Positions 26,103-34,663 of a stretch of DNA of 64,000 nucleotides are shown piece by piece. Position numbers and translations under genes: made by a program. The DNA comes from Coraliomargarita algicola. Lineage in GTDB: Bacteria > Verrucomicrobiota > Verrucomicrobiia > Opitutales > Coraliomargaritaceae. The stretch is taken from the NCBI RefSeq assembly GCF_033878955.1, contig NZ_CP138858.1, forward strand, positions 2,294,001-2,358,000. Direction: 5' to 3'. How positions within the stretch are numbered: the first letter of the stretch is position 1; every line of letters starts with the position of its first letter. Under the pieces are notes generated by a model. The model saw only the letters and a program-made list of their open reading frames with translations. It was not told the origin of the DNA and ran no database searches.

Positions 26103-27101
26103 TTAGGAAATATCTGTCACTGCCCAAGGCAAAGTCTCGCCCGCTCGATAGGGCACCACATCGCCGTAGCGCGCCGGCATGTCCATACCGATCTTTTCCA
26201 GCTTCACCGTCTTGGCAGGTGGCGTAAAACCGTGAATCCGCTGGGCATTACCACTGACAAAGGCTTGTAGATTTCCCAAGGCATCGTGTTGCTCAAAGAG
26301 TTCAACCAGAGTCGGCAAGCAAACCGGCGCGGTGAACAGCCCCGCCGCACAGCCACAACACTCCTTCTTGGAAATCGGGTGCGGCGCGGAATCACTGCCA
26401 AACATAAGCTTGGGATGCCCCGCCAGTGCAGCCTGCAACAATGCTTCGCGGTCCTCAGGACGCTTTGCGATGGGCTTACAAAATAAATGTGGATTGAGCA
26501 GCCCCCCCGCCACATCGTTCAGCGTGATCACCAAGTGATGCAGCGTGACCGTGGCATATAAATTCTCGTAGCGATCGAGCAGCTCGACCGCATCACGCGT
26601 GGTGATGTGCTCCATGGTGATTTTCAATTTGGGGAATTTCTCAGCCAGTTTAGCATACACGGGCAGAAATTCCTTTTCACGATCCATTACGAAACCGTGG
26701 GTTTCTCCATGAATCATCAGCGGGATCCCCATTTTCTCCATCAAGGCAAAGGTCTCTTCCACCTCGTCCAGCGCCTTAACGCCCGCCTCGCTGTTGGTGG
26801 TCGCACCAGCGGGATAGAGCTTGATGCCGAATATATGCTCACGCGCCGCCAGCAGTTCCGCTTCGGAATATTGACGAAAAAAGAGCATCATCAACGGGTC
26901 GAACACGTCATCACCCCGAGCCGCCTCGATTTCCTGACGATATTGCAGCAGACGCTCCAAATTATCAACCGGAGGCACCAGGTTCGGCATAATGATGGCT
27001 GCCGAGAAATGCTCGGAAGTGAGCGGCGTGACGCGCTCTAGCATGGCCCCCTCACGCAGGTGCAAGTGCATATCGATTGGCGAATTGATCGTAAATTCCA
27101 T
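26103..27101 (-). CDS. pyrC: Dihydroorotase (class II, PyrC type)
   Basis: This 332-residue protein has the metal-binding motif DMHLHLREG near the N-terminus, the carboxylated-Lys segment KLYPAGATTNS, the metal ligand regions HGETH and EHITT, and the C-terminal FGSDSAPHP with the catalytic Asp. This matches class II dihydroorotase, which closes N-carbamoyl-aspartate to dihydroorotate in pyrimidine synthesis. The length is normal for PyrC. It leads a short operon with the TPR-like gene. Confidence 0.93.
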   Translation of the reverse strand: MEFTINSPIDMHLHLREGAMLERVTPLTSEHFSAAIIMPNLVPPVDNLERLLQYRQEIEAARGDDVFDPLMMLFFRQYSEAELLAAREHIFGIKLYPAGATTNSEAGVKALDEVEETFALMEKMGIPLMIHGETHGFVMDREKEFLPVYAKLAEKFPKLKITMEHITTRDAVELLDRYENLYATVTLHHLVITLNDVAGGLLNPHLFCKPIAKRPEDREALLQAALAGHPKLMFGSDSAPHPISKKECCGCAAGLFTAPVCLPTLVELFEQHDALGNLQAFVSGNAQRIHGFTPPAKTVKLEKIGMDMPARYGDVVPYRAGETLPWAVTDIS

Positions 27102-27168
27102 TTAGCCAAACTAGAGGAAGCAAAAGCAGGACCGCGAATAAAAAAATGACGAAACCAGCACTACAGCA

Positions 27169-28044
27169 CTACAAGCGTGGAATGAATATCGAGGAGGCTC
27201 CGAGCAGTTCATTGGTGACCGGGTGCCTGATTTCACAAGCCGCATAGTTCTCTCGGCCACCATACTTCGCACGCTTCAACAAAAACTGTCGGGCGATTTC
27301 ACGTGCTTCTACCGCATAATCAATCGGAGCGGTCTCCTTAGGTAACCAGTAAAAGACCAGCCTCTCTTCTTCCACATTCAAAGTTACAGCCTCATAGTTT
27401 TGATGGCACCAGATTCGCATCTCCGCCCAGAAAGCCGCCTCCCCCTTTTCGGTCCCCAAGCGATAGCGCGAAGTCGCTTTCGACCCCATATCCACCACGA
27501 CGGGCTGCACATCGTAGCGGTCACCATGCGTCTCTTTAAACCAGCCGTAAAAGTCGGTCTCATACACAGAGAGACTCAAATAATTTCCGTCGATTCGGCA
27601 AAAAATCTCTCCGCCAGGCGACAAACCGTCCACTGAAATGGACACTCCTTTGGGAAATTCCATAAAACCAAAGTCTTGCCCATTATAGCGAATCGGCACT
27701 CGGACTGCCAACTTCAGATTCAGCGACTTCGGCCACAACTGGCGCTGCGCAGCGATCTCCTTAAAAGTAATCTTCGGCAAGGGCGCAGGTTCCACCACAA
27801 CCACAGCCTCGACAGGCTCCGGTTCCGCAGGGGCGACCACAACAGGCGCAGGCTCAGGCTCTGCTTCCAACACCTCTTGTTGAGGCTCGGAAATACCGAC
27901 CGTCTTGCGAATCGAGTGCGCCAGTTCAGAATCCTCGGACTTGGCAGCCCAGAATAAAACAAGCGCACAGCCCCCGCCTAGAAGCAGGAAAACCAATAAT
28001 GTTTCAAAGAGTGCGATGCGTTGCGCTTTGTTCTTTTTTTTCAC
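27169..28044 (-). CDS. Single-pass membrane protein with Pro/Glu-rich linker
   Basis: The likely start is GTG at 28044 (VKKKNKAQRIALFETLLVFLLLGGG); a start at 28113 would add 23 residues before a normal basic N-terminus. The 291-residue protein has one helix (about 14-33), a Pro/Glu/Val-rich linker with repeated AEPEP-type motifs (about 58-90) and a soluble domain from about residue 90. The linker probably spans the periplasm, as in TonB-like or SPOR-like proteins. I do not recognise the C-terminal domain. Confidence 0.65.
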   Translation of the reverse strand: MKKKNKAQRIALFETLLVFLLLGGGCALVLFWAAKSEDSELAHSIRKTVGISEPQQEVLEAEPEPAPVVVAPAEPEPVEAVVVVEPAPLPKITFKEIAAQRQLWPKSLNLKLAVRVPIRYNGQDFGFMEFPKGVSISVDGLSPGGEIFCRIDGNYLSLSVYETDFYGWFKETHGDRYDVQPVVVDMGSKATSRYRLGTEKGEAAFWAEMRIWCHQNYEAVTLNVEEERLVFYWLPKETAPIDYAVEAREIARQFLLKRAKYGGRENYAACEIRHPVTNELLGASSIFIPRL

Positions 28045-28396
28045 AATAATAAGATAAGCTCTTATTTCTATTTCCAACCACAGGTCAAGAGGACAGAGCA
28101 GATCCCGCAACAAAGAAGACGTTTAGCAGAATATTTAATAACAGTCCACAGCTCAGCCTAACGAGGCCCCAATCGCGGCGCAAAGCATGCAATCCGAAGT
28201 GATCGTCAGCTCCAAGCTAATGCTCATAAACTAAGCCCACAAGCAACACAGACGGGCTTCGCATGACGAATTCTCGCCCCAAATGAAGCCAAGATGACGA
28301 TTATTAGCGACAAAGCCCAATCCTTCCGATACATCAGTAAACGCAGGTGTCCGCAAACGGCGGGTATCTGTGATTAAAATAAGACACACAAGTAAT

Positions 28397-28600
28397 ATGA
28401 GCACAGGAAATGTAAAATGGTTCGACGCCGAAAAAGGCTACGGATTCATCACACCAGAAGACGGCGGCAAAGATCTCTTTGTCCACCACTCTGAAATCAA
28501 AATGGACGGCTATGCCTCCCTCGAAGACGGCCAGAAAGTATCCTTCGAAATCGGCAGTGGTCCTAAGGGACCATGTGCAACCGAAGTTGCCCCCGCTTAA
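28397..28600 (+). CDS. Cold shock protein, CspA family
   Basis: This 67-residue single OB-fold protein starts at MSTGNVKWFD. It contains RNP1 KGYGFI and RNP2 DLFVHHSEI, the nucleic-acid binding faces of cold shock proteins, which act as RNA chaperones. A 350-bp region upstream without a gene (28045-28396) could hold a long 5' leader, as many csp genes have, but I cannot show a thermosensor from sequence. A strong terminator follows at 28627-28657. Confidence 0.95.
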   Translation: MSTGNVKWFDAEKGYGFITPEDGGKDLFVHHSEIKMDGYASLEDGQKVSFEIGSGPKGPCATEVAPA

Positions 28601-28626
28601 CCGGACATACACCCATTTATAACAAA

Positions 28627-28657
28627 ACGCGCGCCCGCAAGGGAGCGCGTTTTTTTA
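28627..28657 (+). terminator. Rho-independent terminator after the csp gene
   Basis: A GC-rich stem (ACGCGCGCCC pairing with GGGAGCGCGT, one mismatch) with loop GCAA is followed by eight T residues. It lies 26 bp after the stop of the cold shock gene, so it ends that monocistronic transcript. Confidence 0.9.
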
Positions 28658-28667
28658 TGTTTATAAT

Positions 28668-28823
28668 CCTTAATTCAGAGGTCGGAGATCGGAAGTCATT
28701 CACTGTGAAGCAATTAGTTATAAAAATCACGGCATGCGCTATTTTCGCGAGACAGGAAGTGCCATAACTTATTAACATACAGATCTGACCTCTGTCCTCT
28801 GTCTTCTGTCCTCTGAATTAAGG
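28668..28823. repeat. 156-bp inverted-repeat element (TCAGAGG family)
   Basis: The left end CCTTAATTCAGAGGTCGG and the right end, ending CCTCTGAATTAAGG, are inverted copies. The right arm holds three near-repeats of TCTGTCCTCTG. There is no ORF. A partial relative (AGAGGTCAGAAGACAGAAGG) lies near 16470, so the element is dispersed. It sits between the csp terminator and the fmt stop codon. Confidence 0.65.
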
Positions 28824-28824
28824 T

Positions 28825-29796
28825 TCAAACCAACAAAGGCGCACTGGCCACGCTGGCTAAGACCTCGCCCTCTTCGATAGGATAGCCGCGCAGAAAATCC
28901 GGCGCGGGCAACATGCGCCCCCCGGGACGTTGCAATTCATGCAGCGAAACCACCCCCTCAGCTGTGGCCACCTCGACGCAGTCACCGACTGCCACCACTG
29001 TGCCCGGCTGCGCACGACTGCTACTAGCGGATACCGTGCAGCGCCCCACTTTCACCCGTGTCTCCCGATGATCGAAGTAGCCTCCCGGCCAGGGCGTGAA
29101 GGCACGCAAGCGCGCATCCAGAGCGGCTGCGGATTGATTAAAATCGAGCGCGCCATCTTCTTTCGATATTTTGCGACAGAAAGTAGTCTGGCTCACATCT
29201 TGGGGCACAAAATCGAGCTGCCCGCTCAGCGCCGCAGCCAGGTCGCGCTGTAGCAGCGGCACCACGGCCTCCCCCACCTTGGCGCGCACGATGGGACTGG
29301 TGTCGGTGCTTTCAATTCGCACAGATTCACGGTCGGCGACATCACCGGCATCCATTTCTTTCACGATCTGCATCAGGCAGACCCCGGTCTCCTGCTCCCC
29401 GAGCGCGATGGCGGTCTCGACGGGCGAGGCGCCCCGATAGGCGGGCAAGAGGGAGCCGTGAAAATTCAACATACCATGTGTGGGCGCTTCGCGCACCGAC
29501 TTCGGCAAGAAGTGCCCATAGGCCATCACAAAAGCCAGCGCGACCGACTCCGCGCGCAACCACTCCGCCAGCGCGGCATCGGGCTTGTCGGGCTGCAAGA
29601 GCTGGATGCCCTGCTCGCTGGCATAGGCCGCGACGGGATTTTGCTGCAGCTTTTTACCGCGCCCTTGCCGGCGGTCGGGCTGTGTGACGACCGCCGCCAG
29701 CGTGCACAACTGCGAGCCCTGCTCGACTAGATAACGCAGCCCCGGAAGACAGATGGCATCGGAACCGAAATAAACGATTTTTGGTAAATCAGACAT
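28825..29796 (-). CDS. fmt: Methionyl-tRNA formyltransferase
   Basis: This 323-residue protein has the N-terminal formyltransferase fold with the catalytic signature NFHGSLLPAYRGASPV (Asn and His) and the following Asp in KEMDAGDV, plus the C-terminal OB-like domain (ISKEDGALDFNQSA, AFTPWPGGYF). It adds the formyl group from 10-formyl-THF to Met-tRNAi for initiation. The usual neighbour def is not in the window. It is 15 bp downstream of the exonuclease gene on the same strand. Confidence 0.94.
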   Translation of the reverse strand: MSDLPKIVYFGSDAICLPGLRYLVEQGSQLCTLAAVVTQPDRRQGRGKKLQQNPVAAYASEQGIQLLQPDKPDAALAEWLRAESVALAFVMAYGHFLPKSVREAPTHGMLNFHGSLLPAYRGASPVETAIALGEQETGVCLMQIVKEMDAGDVADRESVRIESTDTSPIVRAKVGEAVVPLLQRDLAAALSGQLDFVPQDVSQTTFCRKISKEDGALDFNQSAAALDARLRAFTPWPGGYFDHRETRVKVGRCTVSASSSRAQPGTVVAVGDCVEVATAEGVVSLHELQRPGGRMLPAPDFLRGYPIEEGEVLASVASAPLLV

Positions 29797-29811
29797 AGAA
29801 AAAAATCAGTG

Positions 29812-30471
29812 CTAGAGGAGTTCTTGTTGGCCCATGTTCTCGCGCGCGGCGTCGGAGGCGCTGCTCTGTAAAAAGAGCCAGCGCAAGGTGGCCTCGGCCA
29901 GTGTCGGCTCCTCAGAGAGACGACGCAAGAGCAAGGCCGAGGCGAGCGCATCATACAGCGCACAATGATAATGACGCCGCTCGGCCGGGCAAATCACCGC
30001 GGCCTGCGCATCCAGCGCCGCTTGCAGCTCAAACAAAGTGATCAATACCTGCAGCTTATGCTGCTCTAACTGCGGATAAATACTGCGGTAGATGTAGAGC
30101 GTGTCCAACCAAGGGCCCCAACTGGCGGTGCTTTGCCCCGGCTCCGAAAAGTTGGGCGAAGTGCGCGGATAGGACCAAACCGCGCGCAAAAAGCCGTCTT
30201 CCACTGCAGCATTGTGCGCGCAAAAGGGGCCCGTCTCACGCAGCCGCGCAAAGAGCGGCCACTCCGCATCGAAACGTGCCTCGCCCGCAGCACGGTCTTC
30301 AGAGATGCCATGTTGTCCACGGTCGATGTCAGTGATCGTGCCGATGGGCGCACAGATCCGTGTCTGCGAAGCGACAATCTCGCCCTGCTGCAGCGTGACG
30401 TAGCCGTATTCCACGACCCCGCTCTGGCGGCTGCCTTCAAAATCAATGACATGGATGGGAGTTTCGAACAT
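29812..30471 (-). CDS. DnaQ-like 3'-5' exonuclease (DEDDh)
   Basis: This 219-residue protein has the Exo I motif HVIDFEGS (Asp-Phe-Glu), Exo II CAHNAAVEDGFL, and Exo III HYHCALYDALASALLL with the His and Asp of DEDDh nucleases. There is no polymerase or BRCT part, so it is a stand-alone exonuclease of the DNA polymerase III epsilon/oligoribonuclease superfamily. It is probably co-transcribed with fmt. The substrate (DNA proofreading or RNA trimming) is open. Confidence 0.85.
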   Translation of the reverse strand: MFETPIHVIDFEGSRQSGVVEYGYVTLQQGEIVASQTRICAPIGTITDIDRGQHGISEDRAAGEARFDAEWPLFARLRETGPFCAHNAAVEDGFLRAVWSYPRTSPNFSEPGQSTASWGPWLDTLYIYRSIYPQLEQHKLQVLITLFELQAALDAQAAVICPAERRHYHCALYDALASALLLRRLSEEPTLAEATLRWLFLQSSASDAARENMGQQELL

Positions 30472-30681
30472 GAGAAATTAATATGCGAGCGCAGGCTAAC
30501 TCGGAGGCAGCCCCGCGCAAGCGCAGAGACTGTCCTTTGCTTTTTTCGCAGGGGTTTCACTGATGACAATGCCATTGCATATAAAAAATGCCTCTACTTA
30601 TAGACACCAAAAAAGTTTACGCTTCCCGGGTGCCACCCCCTACAATCAGATACAATCAATGCCTTGGATCGGCTTTTTTTT

Positions 30682-31027
30682 GACAGAATGATTTAGGACA
30701 GAATGATTCTTAGGCTCGGTGTGATTAAAACTGCGTGGTCACCCGTTATTTTTAAGCAGAATCATTTTTAGGCAGACGGAGTTCTGACGGAGATGGCGGA
30801 GCAATCATGCCTACACAGCGCAACACGTTAGAGTGGCATGATTCTGCCTCTAATGATTCTGCCTGAATTCTTTTTTTTTACTCAAAACTGACTAAGGTGT
30901 CCGTTCGACGGGCACTCGATTCGAACTTAATTTAAAATCCACGTAGTTTGAATCACACCCTCTTAGGCTCGGCGCTCGTTCACAGCATTGCTTAAGTTAA
31001 CATTATTCTGTCCTAAATCATTCTGTT
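30682..31027. repeat. 346-bp nested palindromic element
   Basis: Three pairs of inverted arms are nested in the right order. The outer arms GACAGAATGATTTAGGACAG (30682) and its complement (31002-31027) are nearly perfect over 25 bp. The middle arms at 30718-30738 and 30939-30959 match at 19 of 21 bases. The inner arms GCAGAATCATTTTTAGGCAG (30756) and its near-complement are at 30844-30862. There is no ORF. It looks like a non-autonomous mobile element or a very long RNA hairpin in the 770-bp gene-free stretch before the permease genes. Confidence 0.75.
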
Positions 31028-31242
31028 CGAATCAGCATCAGGCTACGTCAGCTTGGTAATGATTGTACCTAAAGAATGCCCTCCATGAATACGATCGTCA
31101 TCGCATCAAATAATAATGCGTAAACAATAATCCTAATATGCAATGGCATTGTCACTGGTGAAGCCACTACGTTTATGAATTTGATATTTGATTCACGCAC
31201 ACAGTCGTTCAAACAATATTCCAACTTCTCACTTCTCACTTC

Positions 31243-32160
31243 GTGTTTCAACTCATCCTCAGACGTCTACTGCAAGCCATCCCCACATTGTGGGTAATTG
31301 CGACAGCGACCTTTGTCCTGATGCAGCTCACGCCGGGAGGCCCCTTTGACACGGAAAAAGATATTCCGGAAGAAGTGCAGGCGCTGATCAATGCCCACTA
31401 CGGCTTGGACCTGCCGATGCATGAGCAGTATCTACGCTTTCTGGGGCAACGCTTGCGGGGCGATTTCGGGCCTTCTTACAAATATGCGGGCTGGGATGTG
31501 GACGAAATTATCGCGCAGAGCTTTCCGGTCTCATTGGAGCTGGGCTGCTACGCGCTGCTGGTCGCCTTGGCAATCGGCACCCCCATCGGCGTGTTCGCCG
31601 CGCTGCGACACAAGCGGCCGTCGGAAACTGCACTCATGGGCTTTGCCATGCTGGGCATCTGCCTGCCGGCCTTTGTGCTGGGGCCCATCCTGATCATGGT
31701 TTTCAGTATGCAACTCGGCTGGTTCAATCCCTTTGGCTGGAATACAGCCAGCGACCGGGTGCTGCCCTCAATCACGCTGGGGCTCTTTTATGCGGCCTAC
31801 ATCGCGCGCCTGGCACGCAGCGGCATGTTGGATGTGATGCGGCTCGACTATATTCGCACTGCCCGCGCCAAGGGTTTACGCGAGCGTGCGGTGGTGTTGC
31901 GGCACGCGCTGCGCACTGCGCTCTATCCGGTAGTGGCCTACCTGGGGCCCGCTGTAGCAGGGCTGATCAGCGGCTCCTTTGTCGTGGAAACCATCTTTTT
32001 CATCCCCGGGCTGGGCAGTTTCTTTGTCAATTCCGCCTTCAACCGCGACAGCACCATGGTGATGGGCACCGTGCTGTTTTACGCAGTGCTCATTTTATTT
32101 TTCAACCTACTGGTGGACCTCATTCAAATGTGGATGAACCCACGCACCCGCCATGACTAA
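31243..32160 (+). CDS. Peptide/oligopeptide ABC transporter permease, OppB/DppB family
   Basis: The 305-residue protein has a GTG start. The N-terminus (ILRRLLQAIPTLWVIATATFVLMQLTPGGPFD) is diagnostic of DppB/OppB, and the EAA-loop-like region reads DYIRTARAKGLRERAVVLRHALR. Six helices are visible. The family imports di- or oligopeptides, nickel or glycosides. The C-type partner follows with an 8-bp overlap, but no substrate-binding protein or ATPase is adjacent, so these subunits must be encoded elsewhere. Confidence 0.9.
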   Translation: MFQLILRRLLQAIPTLWVIATATFVLMQLTPGGPFDTEKDIPEEVQALINAHYGLDLPMHEQYLRFLGQRLRGDFGPSYKYAGWDVDEIIAQSFPVSLELGCYALLVALAIGTPIGVFAALRHKRPSETALMGFAMLGICLPAFVLGPILIMVFSMQLGWFNPFGWNTASDRVLPSITLGLFYAAYIARLARSGMLDVMRLDYIRTARAKGLRERAVVLRHALRTALYPVVAYLGPAVAGLISGSFVVETIFFIPGLGSFFVNSAFNRDSTMVMGTVLFYAVLILFFNLLVDLIQMWMNPRTRHD

Positions 32161-33037
32161 GCTCGAACGCGAACAGACAGCGACCGACGTACGCTCACTG
32201 GGACGCGACGCCTGGGAACGCCTGTGCGCCAACCGCATGGCACGCATCGGCGGCGGACTCTTTATCGGCATCACCCTACTCTGCTTGATCGGGCCCTTTT
32301 TTGTGCCCTACTCGCTGGAAACCACCCAGTTGGCCTACGGCGCTCAGCCTCCTTCTTGGTCACACTGGTTTGGCACCGACGAACTCGGTCGCGACTTACT
32401 GATACGCACTTTGATTGGCGGACGCATCTCCATCGGCGTCGGCTTCGCCGCGACCGCGGTGGCGCTGCTGATCGGAGTCGTCTATGGCATGATTGCCGGC
32501 TACTACGGCGGACGCATTGAAGCCGGCATGATGCGCTTCGTCGACACGCTCTACGCACTGCCCTTCACCATTATCGTCATTTTGCTCACCGTTCTACTCG
32601 GCCGCAGTATTCTATTGATCTTCCTCGCCATCGGCGCGGTGGAATGGCTGACCATGGCCCGCATCGTGCGCGGACAAACCAAGGCGCTGCGCAAGCAGAC
32701 TTTTATCGATGCCGCCATCGTAAATGGCGTGCCGACTCGCCGCATTCTAGGCCGACACATATTGCCCAACCTACTCGGGCCGGTGATTGTCTTCACCACC
32801 CTCACCATTCCCGCCGTGATTTTATTGGAATCCGTGATCAGCTTCCTCGGCCTCGGCGTGCAACCGCCAATGAGCTCCTGGGGCATCTTGATCAACGAGG
32901 GCGCAGTCAAACTAGACATCTACCCTTGGATGTTGATCTTCCCCGCAGTCTTTTTCTCGCTCACGATCTTCGCGCTCAACTTTGTGGGCGACGGCCTACG
33001 CGACGCGCTAGACCCCAAGGACTCGGGCGATTCCTAG
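32153..33037 (+). CDS. Peptide/oligopeptide ABC transporter permease, OppC/DppC family
   Basis: The 294-residue protein has the OppC N-terminal segment (DAWERLCANRMARIGGGLFIGITLLCLIGPFF), the extracytoplasmic HWFGTDELGRDLLIRTLIGGRISI motif typical of the family, and the EAA loop VRGQTKALRKQTFIDAAIVNGVPTRRILGRHILPN. It overlaps oppB by 8 bp, which shows coupled translation. It forms the heterodimeric membrane channel with the preceding gene product. Confidence 0.92.
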   Translation: MTKLEREQTATDVRSLGRDAWERLCANRMARIGGGLFIGITLLCLIGPFFVPYSLETTQLAYGAQPPSWSHWFGTDELGRDLLIRTLIGGRISIGVGFAATAVALLIGVVYGMIAGYYGGRIEAGMMRFVDTLYALPFTIIVILLTVLLGRSILLIFLAIGAVEWLTMARIVRGQTKALRKQTFIDAAIVNGVPTRRILGRHILPNLLGPVIVFTTLTIPAVILLESVISFLGLGVQPPMSSWGILINEGAVKLDIYPWMLIFPAVFFSLTIFALNFVGDGLRDALDPKDSGDS

Positions 33038-33043
33038 GGAAAC

Positions 33044-33505
33044 CTAGAAGCCCTTCTTGCGCAGAACCTCTTCAAGCTGAGCTTGGAAGGACTGCACATC
33101 TTCGGGGCTAGGACGGTATTCAGGGTCATCGCCTGGGATCAGGCCGAGCTGTCCTGCAGCGCTGAGTTGCCAGCCCAGGCTGACGCCATCGCTGAACTTC
33201 ACCGTGCCACTGACCAGCGCGCCCGGACGCATAATCGCATCCACATCAACAAATACGGAGCCATCGCCGCCCTCATCGACAAGTTCCGCCTCGGCGTTTT
33301 CGGCCTCCGCATCGGCGGCGTCTTCACCCGCGTCCGGCTCTTCTTCGACCACTGCGATATCCAAGTCGTCGACCAAGAAACGCACATCCATATAAGTCAT
33401 GGAAATTTCAAATTCTTCGAGCAGCGAACGCTGCACATCGGCCAGCGAGCGGCCTGCTTGAACCCATTGTGTAACTGAGGCTTTTTGTTCGTCGGTAAGT
33501 TGCAT
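33044..33505 (-). CDS. Hypothetical protein with helical and beta domains
   Basis: This 153-residue protein starts with a helix-turn-helix-like region (DEQKASVTQWVQAGRSLADVQRSLLEEF), passes through a very acidic linker (EEEPDAGEDAADAEAE, about 55-80) and ends in a small beta-rich region (VSGTVKFSDGVSLGWQL, then GQLGLIPGD) and a short C-terminal helix. I do not recognise a named family. It converges with the permease gene 6 bp away. Confidence 0.65.
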   Translation of the reverse strand: MQLTDEQKASVTQWVQAGRSLADVQRSLLEEFEISMTYMDVRFLVDDLDIAVVEEEPDAGEDAADAEAENAEAELVDEGGDGSVFVDVDAIMRPGALVSGTVKFSDGVSLGWQLSAAGQLGLIPGDDPEYRPSPEDVQSFQAQLEEVLRKKGF

Positions 33506-33698
33506 AATCGGTCAAGTTGAAGATGGCGTGCCGCTCGTCAACCACGAAGCAGGAAATTGCAGGCGAGAAGAGCGAAATTAGAGAGCTTAGCGAAATAAAG
33601 AAAAAAGTAACGCTTGACGAAACTCGCACACATTATGCTGATGATAGAATACGGTATGTAATATTTACTATTACAATAAATATTCAGCAGAAAACAAA

Positions 33699-34430
33699 AT
33701 GAAACATACATATTTAATCTCCACTCTCACGCTTGCTACGGGATTCATTCCTATGGCTTCCCATGCCGCCATAATAACATGGCTATCGCCAACGAACATC
33801 TCTGGCGATTCTGATGTCTCAACTGAAGGCGACTTCGTTTTCGCTGCCAGCTTTTACACCCTAACTACCAGTACCACAGTAAACGGTGTAACTTTTTCCG
33901 GCGGTGGAAACATTAGCGACATGGCGGACTCCAGTCCCTACGGTACGGATTTAACCTACAACTTTTACGACGCAAACGATACCGCTTTCACCTCGGCAGT
34001 CGAACCATATAGTAAATTGAGTGCGGATTACCAAACTCTCCTGCAAAGCGCGATCCTCGGACAGAATAATGGCGGGGCCTTAACTCTGACGCTTGGAGAT
34101 CTGACACTTAGCCAGGAGTATCAGCTCCAAATTTGGGTCAATGATCCGCGGGGAGGTGGCGTTGCTTCTCGTTACACGACCATCACGGATGGACCAGTGC
34201 TCGAGTATAGCGTAACTGATGACTCTGGGAGTGCGGGACAGTATGTGATCGGCACTTTCACTGCTGACGCGACCACCCAGAGCATCACAATTTCTGGAGG
34301 CACAGATTCAGGCAGCTCAAGCAACCAAATAAACGCACTTCAGTTACGTGCGGTTCCCGAGCCGTCTTCGACTGCCCTACTGATCGGTGCTATGAGTAGC
34401 GCTCTTCTACTTCTCCGCCGGAGGACTTAA
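33699..34430 (+). CDS. PEP-CTERM surface protein
   Basis: This 243-residue protein has a signal peptide (MKHTYLISTLTLATGFIPMASHA), a Ser/Thr/Gly/Asn-rich beta domain and a C-terminal PEP-CTERM tail: VPEPSS, a hydrophobic helix (ALLIGAMSSALLLL) and RRRT. Exosortase cleaves such proteins after the PEP motif and anchors or releases them at the surface. The gene is alone, and the exosortase is not in the window. Confidence 0.92.
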   Translation: MKHTYLISTLTLATGFIPMASHAAIITWLSPTNISGDSDVSTEGDFVFAASFYTLTTSTTVNGVTFSGGGNISDMADSSPYGTDLTYNFYDANDTAFTSAVEPYSKLSADYQTLLQSAILGQNNGGALTLTLGDLTLSQEYQLQIWVNDPRGGGVASRYTTITDGPVLEYSVTDDSGSAGQYVIGTFTADATTQSITISGGTDSGSSSNQINALQLRAVPEPSSTALLIGAMSSALLLLRRRT

Positions 34431-34498
34431 TTCATGCAAGTGTCTGCGGAGAACAAAAGATGCCACGGACTTAAAGGGCTTTATTGATGACTTCATTT

Positions 34499-34582
34499 GA
34501 TTGCGGCAATGCTCCGTCATTGCCGCAATCAAGGCCTAAATATCTCAAAACTAGAGGGTTGCAACGGAGTGCAACCCTCTAG
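34499..34582. repeat. Pair of perfect hairpins with complementary hexaloops
   Basis: Hairpin 1 is GATTGCGGCAATG (34499-34511), loop CTCCGT and the exact complement (34518-34530). Hairpin 2 is CTAGAGGGTTGCA (34551-34563), loop ACGGAG and the exact complement (34570-34582). Both have perfect 13-bp stems, and the two six-base loops are perfectly complementary. Without T tracts they are not classical terminators. They lie between the PEP-CTERM gene and the DUF2971 gene and may be a REP/BIME-like inverted pair. Confidence 0.85.
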
Positions 34583-34663
34583 CTTCTGACCAGACATCTG
34601 CTTAAATCCATGACATTCAGATATGAGCATTCGGCGCTGATGCGAGCGATTGATAACTGATTG

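Noticed and set aside
28045..28396. A cold-shock leader thermosensor
   Set aside because: The region is long enough and lies before a csp gene, but I see no strong, specific structure beyond a small stem near 28350.
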